Source of the DNA: an uncultured Cardiobacterium sp.
GTDB lineage: Bacteria > Pseudomonadota > Gammaproteobacteria > Cardiobacteriales > Cardiobacteriaceae
Assembly (NCBI RefSeq): GCF_938028185.1
Contig: NZ_CALJAH010000407.1
Span: 1 to 9,645 of the forward strand
DNA: 9,645 bases
Direction: 5' to 3'
The translations under genes were made by a program, and so were the position numbers. The notes beneath the pieces were generated by a model. That model was not told the DNA's origin, made no database searches, and saw only the letters and a program-made list of their open reading frames with translations. Of this stretch, positions 1 through 6,900 are shown piece after piece (within the stretch, counting starts at the first letter, position 1; every line of letters begins with the position of its first letter).

Positions 1-77
1 ATCTCGCTGCGCGCGCTGTCCCAGTCCCAGAGGGTGAGGGGCTTATCCGCCGAATTGCAAACACCCCCTAACCCAAC
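1..77. other. left edge, no supported gene
   Basis: These bases follow the stop codon of the DUF5691-like gene. On the minus strand one frame stays open to the edge and would read ...LTLWDWDSARSE, but it has no ATG, GTG or TTG start inside the window. Another frame has a GTG at 62-64 with a G-rich stretch pressed directly against it, too close to serve as a ribosome site. I see no convincing hairpin terminator. The next gene of the cluster, if there is one, starts beyond position 1. Confidence 0.4.
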
Positions 78-1640
78 CTACGGCAACGACGGCAGTAATG
101 CGGCGAAGCGGCATTTTTGCCGGTAATGTCCGGCGATGATGCGGATGGTTTCGTGTTTGGGGTTGTCTTCCGGGATGAGGCGCAGGCGGTTTTCAATCAG
201 CGCGGTGATGGTGTCGCTGACGGGCAGGCTGGCAGCGACGCGCTCGTATTCGTCGTGCTGGAAGTAGTGTTTGTTTTTCAGGTAGTGGTTGCAGACGAGC
301 AGGCCGTAGCGTTCGCCCCAGTCTTCGTGGGTGTTGTCGCGCCAGGCGCCGTCGTAGGGGTTGTGGCGCAAGAGGGCAAGCAGGCGTTGCGCGGTGTTTT
401 TGTCGGCAAGCAGGGTTTCGCGGTCGGTGCCGTCGAGGGCGAGGAAGGTTTCGAGGTTGAGGCGGGCAGCGGCGGTGTCGGGGTTTTCGCTCATGACCGC
501 AGGCAATAGCGCCAGGGTAAAGCGACGGTCGCGCAGGGTGTGTAGCCAGCCGACGCACAGGTTCAGCGGGGCAATGGGCGGGTGCGCGGCGAGGCGGGCG
601 GCGGCTTCGTCTGCGTCGCAGCCGAAGTATTCTGCCCAGGCGGCGAGCGGCAGGCGGAGGATGATTTGCCGCCGTTGCCAGGCGGCGTCGCTTTCGCCCT
701 TGAGCGGGCTGATTTCTTCAATGCCCGCTGCTTTCAGCTCCGGCGTGTAGGGCGCATCAAGATATTGCCACGGGCTGTCGCCGCCGGTGAGTTTGTGCAG
801 GATTTTTTTGAGGCCGCCGTTTTCCGGCCGCCGCCAGGCGAGGCGTTCACGCAGCCAGGCGAGGTATTGCCGCGTCTGTTCGCTCCCCGGCAGGCGCATC
901 AACAGCTCGCGCGCGCTTTCTTTGACGCCTTTGCTGCGGTCTTTCAGCGCGGCGGTGAGGAAGGGCTGGTCGGCGTCGCCGAGGTTTGCGCCGAGGATTT
1001 CGATGTAGTCCTGGCGGTGGTTGGCAGGCGCGCTGCCCCAGATGGCGACGAGTTGTTCGCGCGCGGCGTCGGGGTCGTCGCGGCGCAGGCGGGCGAGGTG
1101 TGCCTTGCGCGCGGCAAACGGCAGCAGTTGCCAGTCTTCTTCGTGTTCTGCGTAATCCGCGCCGTCTTCGTCTTTGCGCGGGCGGATGCCTGCAGCGGCG
1201 AAGAGCCAGCGACCACGCGCGCCGAGCAGGGTTTCGGGGATGTCGGCGGGGTGGTTCTGGCTGTGGCGGGCGGCTTCCGGCAGTAGCGCTGTCGGCAGGA
1301 CGAGGCCGCGTTCTTCCAGGCGGGCGACGGCGTAGCGCAGCAGGTGGCGGTGTTTTTGCGCGAACCAGTCGGCGAGGATGGCGGCGGCTTCCGGCGGCAG
1401 GGTTTCTTCGGCGGCGGGCGCGGGCGGCACGGCTTGCCAGCCGTCGGTGCTTTGCGCGGGTGTTTGCCCGCCGTAGCTGTAGGCGAAGGCGAGGGCGGCG
1501 TAGCGGTAGTGGCGGCGTTCGGCGTCGTCGTCGGCAAGCGCCGCCCAAGCGGTTTGCAGGGCGGCGGGGGTGCTGGCGTCGGGGCGCCAGGGCTGTTTGC
1601 CGGTGCCGAGCAGGGCGGTGTTGATGAGGGAGGTAAGCAT
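78..1640 (-). CDS. DUF5691-like HEAT-repeat protein, 520 aa
   Basis: Function unknown. I place it in the DUF5691 family from the N-terminus MLTSLINTALLGTGKQPW and from a central helical part (about residues 200-260) with the block ALKDRSKGVKESARELLMRLPGS, which looks like HEAT-type helical repeats around D234-R235-S236. No signal peptide, membrane segment or catalytic motif is visible, so it is probably a cytoplasmic scaffold or adaptor. The start is the ATG at 1638-1640. The frame stays open for 51 more codons upstream, but those codons come from an inverted-repeat element and have no family resemblance. There is no good Shine-Dalgarno before the ATG. In other genomes this family sits next to SWIM zinc-finger, MoxR-type AAA+ and VWA-domain genes. 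Here a SWIM protein is encoded upstream on the same strand, separated by a small exported-protein gene. The end is the TAG at 78-80. Gene call strong, family assignment moderate. Confidence 0.75.
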   Translation of the reverse strand: MLTSLINTALLGTGKQPWRPDASTPAALQTAWAALADDDAERRHYRYAALAFAYSYGGQTPAQSTDGWQAVPPAPAAEETLPPEAAAILADWFAQKHRHLLRYAVARLEERGLVLPTALLPEAARHSQNHPADIPETLLGARGRWLFAAAGIRPRKDEDGADYAEHEEDWQLLPFAARKAHLARLRRDDPDAAREQLVAIWGSAPANHRQDYIEILGANLGDADQPFLTAALKDRSKGVKESARELLMRLPGSEQTRQYLAWLRERLAWRRPENGGLKKILHKLTGGDSPWQYLDAPYTPELKAAGIEEISPLKGESDAAWQRRQIILRLPLAAWAEYFGCDADEAAARLAAHPPIAPLNLCVGWLHTLRDRRFTLALLPAVMSENPDTAAARLNLETFLALDGTDRETLLADKNTAQRLLALLRHNPYDGAWRDNTHEDWGERYGLLVCNHYLKNKHYFQHDEYERVAASLPVSDTITALIENRLRLIPEDNPKHETIRIIAGHYRQKCRFAALLPSLP

Positions 1641-1658
1641 GGTGTCGGTTGGGCTGGT

Positions 1659-1689
1659 TTTATAGCCATCCACCGAAAGTTTCAGACAA
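1659..1689 (-). promoter_or_regulatory. possible outward promoter at the end of the inverted-repeat element
   Basis: The end of the element facing the DUF5691-like gene gives TATAAA on the minus strand (1659-1664), a good -10 match. TTGTCT (1684-1689) could be a -35, but the 19-base spacer is long. Transcription would begin only about 10-15 bases before the ATG at 1640, in keeping with the lack of a ribosome site. Correia-type elements in Neisseria are known to supply promoters in this way; that it happens here is inference. Confidence 0.25.
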
Positions 1690-1767
1690 GGCGCGTCGCC
1701 GAAGACAGTACGCTTTTGTACGGCGAGGCGACGCAACACAGTATGAGGCTTTCGGTGGATGGCTATA
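1661..1767. mobile_element. 107-bp MITE-like element with 19-bp perfect terminal inverted repeats
   Basis: The left end tatagccatccaccgaaag (1661-1679) is an exact inverted copy of the right end (1749-1767). Inside, gcgtcgcc (1693-1700) pairs with ggcgacgc (1727-1734), and two gtac copies flank the centre (1708-1711, 1718-1721), so the whole unit could fold into a long hairpin. The ends suit insertion at a TA dinucleotide. The internal blocks acaaggcg, agacagtac and ggcgaggc resemble, from memory, a short element common in Neisseria genomes whose ends are a different sequence (TATAGTGGATTAA). It has no coding capacity for a transposase and would need one supplied in trans. It sits 20 bases upstream of the DUF5691-like start codon. 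Confidence 0.72.
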
Positions 1768-1828
1768 ATGGCTTTGCAGGCGTCCTTTCTCAATCTGTTG
1801 TGTTAAACAACGCGGTGGTTATACAGAA

Positions 1829-1864
1829 GCAGCCTGAAAACCGCAGATATGGTTTTCAGGCTGT
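1829..1864. terminator. hairpin from paired uptake-sequence-like repeats after the exported-protein gene
   Basis: cagcctgaaaacc (1830-1842) and ggttttcaggctg (1851-1863) form a perfect 13-bp stem with an 8-base loop, plus a G-T pair outside. Each arm contains a DUS-like core: AAGCAGCCTGAA at 1827-1838, and its inverted, weaker partner at 1855-1866. The hairpin begins 26 bases past the stop codon of the exported-protein gene, the usual place for a terminator, and inverted DUS pairs commonly act so in Neisseriaceae. A T-run follows only in the plus direction (gtttt), so termination of the minus-strand gene is likely but not textbook. Confidence 0.55.
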
Positions 1865-1889
1865 TTTCGGCAAGGGGGAAGCGATTGCG

Positions 1890-2246
1890 TCAGTTAGTGG
1901 CGACGTTGACGCAGATGCGGTTGACGGTGCCGCTTTGGGTTACGCTGAAGGTGTAGCGGCCTTTGCCCAGTTCTACAAACCGGAATGCTGCGCCGCTGTC
2001 GCCGTCGTGGCCGAGTTCGGAGGGCAGGCGGCGGCCTTTGGCGGTGCGTACGGTGAAGCCGACGTTGCTGTCCACGGTGAGCATGGCGTCATCAACGCGG
2101 ATGTCGAGCAGGTAGCGCTGCCCTTTTTTCAGGTGCAGGTTTTCGGCGCAGCCGGTATCGTCCAGCGGCAGTTTTTTCAGGCTGCCGGCGTGGGCGGCGC
2201 TGCCCAGCAGCAGGGCGGCGGCGAGGAGGGCGAGTCGGGATTTCAT
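1890..2246 (-). CDS. small exported protein of unknown function, 118 aa
   Basis: I do not recognise the family. The N-terminus MKSRLALLAAALLLGSAAHA is a typical Sec signal peptide with AHA before a predicted cut at residue 20/21, leaving a mature protein of about 98 residues in the periplasm or outside. It has no lipobox cysteine. Two cysteines, C33 and C112, near the two ends of the mature chain could form a disulfide. The rest alternates short beta-like stretches (RYLLDIRV, GFTVRTA, RYTFSVTQSG), suggesting a small beta-sandwich. The ATG at 2244-2246 has a strong ribosome site, AAGGA, 5 bases upstream, and the gene ends with TGA at 1890-1892. A candidate promoter lies at 2324-2351, and hairpins made of DUS-like repeats lie on both sides. 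It separates the SWIM and DUF5691-like genes, so it looks like a separately transcribed insertion in that cluster rather than a component of it. Confidence 0.75.
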   Translation of the reverse strand: MKSRLALLAAALLLGSAAHAGSLKKLPLDDTGCAENLHLKKGQRYLLDIRVDDAMLTVDSNVGFTVRTAKGRRLPSELGHDGDSGAAFRFVELGKGRYTFSVTQSGTVNRICVNVATN

Positions 2247-2281
2247 GGGTTTCCTTTTGGCAAAAAACGGGGGAATCGGAT

Positions 2282-2302
2282 AGCCTGAAAAACTTTCAGG
2301 CT
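2282..2302. repeat. uptake-sequence-like inverted repeat in the leader of the exported-protein gene
   Basis: agcctgaaa (2282-2290) and tttcaggct (2294-2302) form a perfect 9-bp stem around a 3-base loop. The right arm continues into AAGCAGCCTGAA read on the minus strand (2295-2306). Read on the plus strand it is followed by gctttgtttttt, so it would act as a rho-independent terminator for any plus-strand transcript. For minus-strand transcripts there is no T-run, and it would form a hairpin in the 5' leader about 35 bases ahead of the start codon. Confidence 0.55.
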
Positions 2303-2323
2303 GCTTTGTTTTTTCGGGCCGCC

Positions 2324-2351
2324 ATTATGCCCGGCAGCCTGAAAATATCAA
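2324..2351 (-). promoter_or_regulatory. candidate promoter of the exported-protein gene
   Basis: On the minus strand TTGATA (2346-2351) and CATAAT (2324-2329) are each one base off the sigma-70 consensus, with a 16-base spacer. Transcription would start near 2317, giving a leader of about 70 bases that includes the 2282-2302 hairpin. It faces the gene at 1890-2246. Confidence 0.45.
2332..2343 (+). repeat. DNA-uptake-sequence-like 12-mer CGGCAGCCTGAA
   Basis: It differs from the Kingella-type uptake sequence AGGCAGCCTGAA in the first base only. It lies wholly inside the spacer of the candidate promoter at 2324-2351. Confidence 0.55.
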
Positions 2352-2491
2352 ACGGCATCAGCAGGCGCATTCGGCCAGCAGCGTTTCCTGCGCGTCTGCG
2401 CGGTTTCGCTTTGTGCTTTCGGCGGCAGGAGGTCTTCGGCGGCGAGGGTGGTTTCAGGCGGTTGGTTTGGTTTCAGCGGCATTGGTTTTGC

Positions 2492-2509
2492 GGTGGGGCA
2501 AGCCCCACC
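2492..2509. repeat. GC-rich hairpin just after the SWIM gene
   Basis: ggtggggc and gccccacc form a perfect 8-bp stem with a 2-base loop, beginning 8 bases past the TAG of the SWIM zinc-finger gene. No T-run follows on either strand, so it may be a 3'-end stabiliser, a weak terminator or a copy of a dispersed palindrome. The rest of the gap down to the promoter at 2351 holds nothing I can support. Confidence 0.4.
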
Positions 2510-2517
2510 CTACAGCG

Positions 2518-3837
2518 CTAATAGACATTCAGCTTCCCGGCGTTGTCGCTGAAGGAGAGCAGGCGCAGCGCGCGCGTGTCGTATTCATATAAGAGAAAGG
2601 CGCTGAAGGGCGCGCCGCCGGTCGTGGCGAGCAGGCGCAGGCGCTGCTCTTCGGCAAGTTCGAGCGGCAGCAGTTGTTCGCCAGCGTCGGTGAGCGCGAG
2701 TTGTTCGCCACGCCGGGCAAGGCGGACGTTATCGACGCGCAGCGGGCAGCGCTCGTGCAGCGGGTTTTCGGCGTAGGCCTGTTGTACGCCCGCGAAGGCC
2801 TGCGCGATGGTTTGGCTGGCGGGGGCCAGCGGCGGTGGCGCGGCGGTGATTTCCCAGGTTTTTGGCAGGGCGCGCAGGTTGGCGATGCCGGGGTAGTAGC
2901 AGAGTTCGCCCGCGTAAACGCCGCCGTGCAGCACCGGCGGCGGGGCGCCGGGCGCGCCCCGGATGATGAAGTCGAGGATGCAGGCGAAGCGGCCGCTGGC
3001 GCCGTCGTAGAGCCAGTATGCGTGCGCTTCGCCCCGGTCGATTTCGCTGATGACGGTGCCGGTGTGCCACCACAGGCCGGTGATGCCCGGTTCTGCCAGC
3101 ACCGTCTCTTTGGCGACGGGGAAGCCGAGGCGGCCGAGGGTTTCCGCTTGTGCTTCCGGCGGCAGTTCTGCCAGGCGGGCGTAGTTTTCTGCAAGCAGGC
3201 TGAGGCGGCTCAAGCGGTAAAAGAGGCGCTCGCCCGCATCGGCGGGCAGTTCGGCGATGGTTTGTAGTTCGGCGGCGACGCCGCCCAGTTGCGCGTCAAT
3301 CATCCGTTTTGCCATGTCGCGGCAGCGCTGGTTGAGGTTGCCGCGCAGGGCGACGAGGCCGTTGCGCAGGATGTCGTCCAGCCAGAGGCGCAGGTCGGAG
3401 AGGCCGTCGGCGGCTTTTTTCTGCCGTGCGGCAAGGCGTTTTTGTTGTGCTGCCGGGTCGGGCGGGGCGGCGGGTTTGGCGGTTTTTGTTGCTTTGGTTT
3501 CTTTGTTCTGGTCGCGTTTTTCCAGCCAGTTCGTCAGCCAGTCGGGCGCGTCGGCGGCGCTGAAGCGGTCGGTGTGGCGCGCGTAGAGGAGCAGCAGCGC
3601 GAGGGCGTGTTTGCAGGGGAATTTGCGGCTGGGGCAGGAGCATTTGAAGGCGGGTTCGCCCATGTCCACCGCCGTCTGGTAGGGGTTTTTGCCGCTGCCC
3701 TGGCAATGTCCCCACAGGGCGCGGTCGTTGTGGTGCAGGAGCGGCCATTTGTCGGGGCGGACGAGGCTGTTGGCGGCTTTGTTGGAGGCGTCGTCGGGGG
3801 CGAGGCGGGCGATTTGTTCGGGGGTAAGCGGCGTCAT
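2518..3837 (-). CDS. SWIM zinc-finger protein (YehQ-like), 439 aa
   Basis: Likely a zinc-binding protein with a SWIM domain, a fold proposed to bind DNA or protein. The motif CSCPSRKFPCKH gives the zinc ligands C66, C68, C75 and H77, preceded by the family's conserved LWGHCQGSGKNPY (residues 41-53). A charged Lys/Ala/Pro-rich linker (about residues 108-145) joins it to a C-terminal half of about 290 residues with no motif I recognise. No signal peptide or membrane segment is seen, so it should be cytoplasmic. Proteins of this kind are encoded beside MoxR-type AAA+ ATPase, VWA and DUF5691 genes; E. coli YehQ is the familiar SWIM member. The start is the ATG at 3835-3837; there is no clear ribosome site, but the N-terminus fits the family. 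The gene ends with TAG at 2518-2520. It follows the SNF2 gene by 123 bases, a gap in which I see no clear promoter or terminator, so co-transcription is plausible. Confidence 0.85.
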   Translation of the reverse strand: MTPLTPEQIARLAPDDASNKAANSLVRPDKWPLLHHNDRALWGHCQGSGKNPYQTAVDMGEPAFKCSCPSRKFPCKHALALLLLYARHTDRFSAADAPDWLTNWLEKRDQNKETKATKTAKPAAPPDPAAQQKRLAARQKKAADGLSDLRLWLDDILRNGLVALRGNLNQRCRDMAKRMIDAQLGGVAAELQTIAELPADAGERLFYRLSRLSLLAENYARLAELPPEAQAETLGRLGFPVAKETVLAEPGITGLWWHTGTVISEIDRGEAHAYWLYDGASGRFACILDFIIRGAPGAPPPVLHGGVYAGELCYYPGIANLRALPKTWEITAAPPPLAPASQTIAQAFAGVQQAYAENPLHERCPLRVDNVRLARRGEQLALTDAGEQLLPLELAEEQRLRLLATTGGAPFSAFLLYEYDTRALRLLSFSDNAGKLNVY

Positions 3838-3960
3838 GGCGGCAATGGGCGGGGGGCTGCGGTGATTCTATAGGGTTTTCGCTGGCTGCGGGGTGAGGGG
3901 CGGTTTTCCGTCCTCGGTTTTGTGATGGTGTGAAGGCGGAGCGACACGCGCGGGCGGGGG

Positions 3961-6900
3961 TCAGGAAAAGAGTTTTTTGACTTCGTCGAGGTCGAAGGTC
4001 TTTTTTTCGTCGTCCACGCTGATGATGCTCTCCGCGATGTGGCGTTTTTTGTCTTGTAGCGCGAGGATTTTTTCTTCGATGCTGTTTTTGCAGATGAGGC
4101 GGTAGGCCATGACGTGTTTGTTCTGGCCGATGCGGTGGCTGCGGTCTATCGCCTGGTTCTCCACCGCCGGGTTCCACCACGGGTCCACGATGAAGACGTA
4201 GTCGGCTTCGGTCAGGTTCAGCCCGGTGCCGCCCGCTTTGGTGCTGATGAGGAAGACGCGCACGGCGTCGTTTTGCTGGAAGTTTTCGACTTTGCTTTTG
4301 CGGTCGCGGGTTTGGCCGTCAAGGTATTCGCAGGGGATGTTTTCGGCTTCCAGCCGCGCCTGGATGAGGCCGAGCATTTTGGTGAAGCTGGAGAAGACGA
4401 GGATTTTGTGCGCGCCGGTTTTTTCTTTGATGTTTTCCAGGAGCAGGTCGAGTTTGACGGAGTCGTCGCCGTAGTCTTCGCGGTCGGCGAGCAGCGCCGG
4501 GCTGTTGCAGATTTGCCGCAGTTTGAGCAGGCCTTCGAGGATGTGCAGTTGGCTTTTTTCGATGCCGTCGGCGGCGATTTTGTTGAGCAGTTGTTCGCGG
4601 TAGCGGTTTTTGGTCGCCTCGTACAGTTTGCGTTGCGCCGCGCCCATGTCGCAGTAGAGCACGCTTTCGGTTTTCGGCGGCAGTTCGGTCGCCACTTGTT
4701 CTTTGCTGCGGCGCAGGATGAAGGGGTGGATGAGTTTGGCGAGCAGCGCCGCGCTGTCGTGGTCTTTGTGTTTGTCAATGGCGTTGGCGAAGGTGTTTTT
4801 GTAGTGGGTGGTGTTGCCGAGCAGGCCGGGGTTCAAAAAGTTCATTTGCGCGTAGAGGTCGAAGGTGTTGTTCTCTATCGGCGTGCCACTGAGGCAGAGG
4901 CGGTTGTGGGCTTTGAGCAGGCGCACGGCTTTGTAGCGCTGCGATTGGGGGTTTTTGATGTTTTGGCTTTCGTCGAGGATGGCGTAATGGAAGGGGATGT
5001 GTTGCAGGGTTTCGATGTCGCGCACCAGGGTGCCGTAGGTGGTGAGGATGATGTCGTATGCGGCGAGGTGGGCGGCGTCGGTATTGCGCTCGCTCCCGGT
5101 CAGGGCATAGAGGCGCAGGTCGGGGGTGAATTTTTCAACTTCTGCCTGCCAGTTGTAGATGAGTGAGGTCGGCGCGACGATGAGGCTGGGTTTGTTGTTT
5201 TCGCCCCGGTCTTTGAGGTGCTGGAGGAAGGCCAGCGTTTGCAGGGTTTTGCCGAGGCCCATGTCGTCGGCAAGGCAGCCGCCGAGGCGGTTTTCATGGA
5301 GGAAGGCGAGCCAGTTGAGGCCGTGCTGCTGGTAGGGGCGCAGGGTGGCGCGCAGGGCAGGGGAGGGCGCGACCGGCGGTTGTTCGGCAAGGTGTTGCAG
5401 GCGGTGGTAGCGCGCTTGCAGTTCGAGCAGGTAGTCGGGGCGCTCTTCGAGGTTTTGTAGCAGGTCGTCAATGATGCCGAGTTGGTAGGGCGAGAAGCGG
5501 ATGTGGTCTTTTTTGACGTCGCCGGTTTTCAGCCAGGGGGTGATTTTGTCCAGCCAGGCTTGCGGCAGGATGCCGAGGGTGCCGTCGCCGAGGGTGATGT
5601 AGTTTTGTTTTTTGAGGACGGCTTTTTGCAGCTCTTTCAGGCTGACGTGCTGGTCGCCGAAGCGGATGGTCAGTTCGAGGTCAAACCAGTCGATGCCGCT
5701 GCGGGTGCGGCTGCTGATGGTTGGGCGGTTGAGGTTGTATTGCCAGTTTTTGAGGTTTTTCAGGCCGAGCAGTTCGATGTCGGCGTCATGCAGGGTGTCG
5801 GCGGCGTTGAGCAGCCAGTCGTTTTTGATGAGTTCGGCGGCGGCGAGTTGGTAGGGGGCGCCGTGGGCAAAGGCGGGGTGCAGATCGCGCAGGGTGTCGA
5901 GCAGCCGGGTTTCGAGGGCGGTGTCGCGCGGTAGTTGGTGGTAGTCGCCGTCGGCGGTGGTTTGCAGGCGCAGTTCCTGGCTTGCCGGGTCGATGAGGCG
6001 TTCCGGGTATTCAACCTGCGGGCGGAAGGTGATGATGCCGTCGGCTTCGTCGAGGTAGAGTTGGGCGCGCGGCGCGGGGGCGTCGGCAGCGGCGGGCGCG
6101 GGTTTGATGAGTTTGCTTTTGATGCGGTGGCGCTGGCTGAGCGGGGCGAGGGTTTGGCGGCGGAAGGTGTCGGCGTCGCGCGTGGCGAGTTTGCTCTGCG
6201 GGTGGGTATGAAACCAGGTGATGTCGTTCGCGGTTTGCGGGTCGGCGGTGGGGTAGAGGGTGTTCTGGTAGTCGATGAAGAGCGGGTTGATGCGCAGTTG
6301 TTTGTTGGTCAGCGCGTAGTCGCGGTCGCCGAGGCGCAGTCGCGCTTTGAGCTGGTAGAGGTTGTCGTCGCGGCCGAGGTCAAGCTCAAGGCCGACGCGG
6401 TCGGTGGTGTTGAGGGTGACGGGGGTGAGGTGGCCGCGCACGTAGGTTTCTTCGATGTTGTGTGCGTAAACGGGGCAGGTGATGTGGCGGCAGAGGTCGG
6501 CAAATTCGCGCACGGCGGCAACGAGGGCTTCTGCGTTTTTGGATGCACTGCGGAGGTTTTTGGCGATGCGGCCGGTGGTGTAGTAGAGGGCGAGGACTTC
6601 GCTGCCGTGCCGGCCATCGAGGATGTGGCTGTCGAGGTCGTAGGCGTCCAGTGTTTTGATGCGGGTGGCGAGTTCGGTGCGGGTTTTGTCGTATTTGCCT
6701 TCGAGTACGGAAAATCCGGTGAACCGCCCGCCCTGGTATTCGAGGCACAGTGCGTGGCCGTAGTCATGCACCGCGTGCGGCAGGTCATCGGGCAGGAGGA
6801 TTTGTTCAAAGATGTCGCGCGGCACGAGTTGCGGGTCGCGCGGGGCCACGCGCAGTCCCTGGTCGGTGATGTCCACCGCGATCAGTTTGCGGTCGTCGGG

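Noticed and set aside
1..77. Reading LTLWDWDSARSE as the start of a downstream gene
   Set aside because: There is no start codon in that frame inside the window, and too little sequence to judge.
1641..1793. 51-residue N-terminal extension of the DUF5691-like protein
   Set aside because: It is translated from the inverted-repeat element and flanking DNA; the family-like N-terminus begins at the ATG at 1640.
1344..2288. Plus-strand open frame of 314 codons crossing the inverted-repeat element
   Set aside because: It runs antisense to two supported genes and through a MITE and a hairpin; its composition is that of a mirror frame.
2306..2521. Plus-strand open frame of 71 codons in the gap after the SWIM gene
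   Set aside because: It starts in the T-run next to a hairpin, has no ribosome site, and overlaps the minus-strand promoter candidate and a hairpin.
4114..5166. Plus-strand open frame of 350 codons opposite the SNF2 motor
   Set aside because: Antisense to the helicase motifs, with no recognisable protein features.
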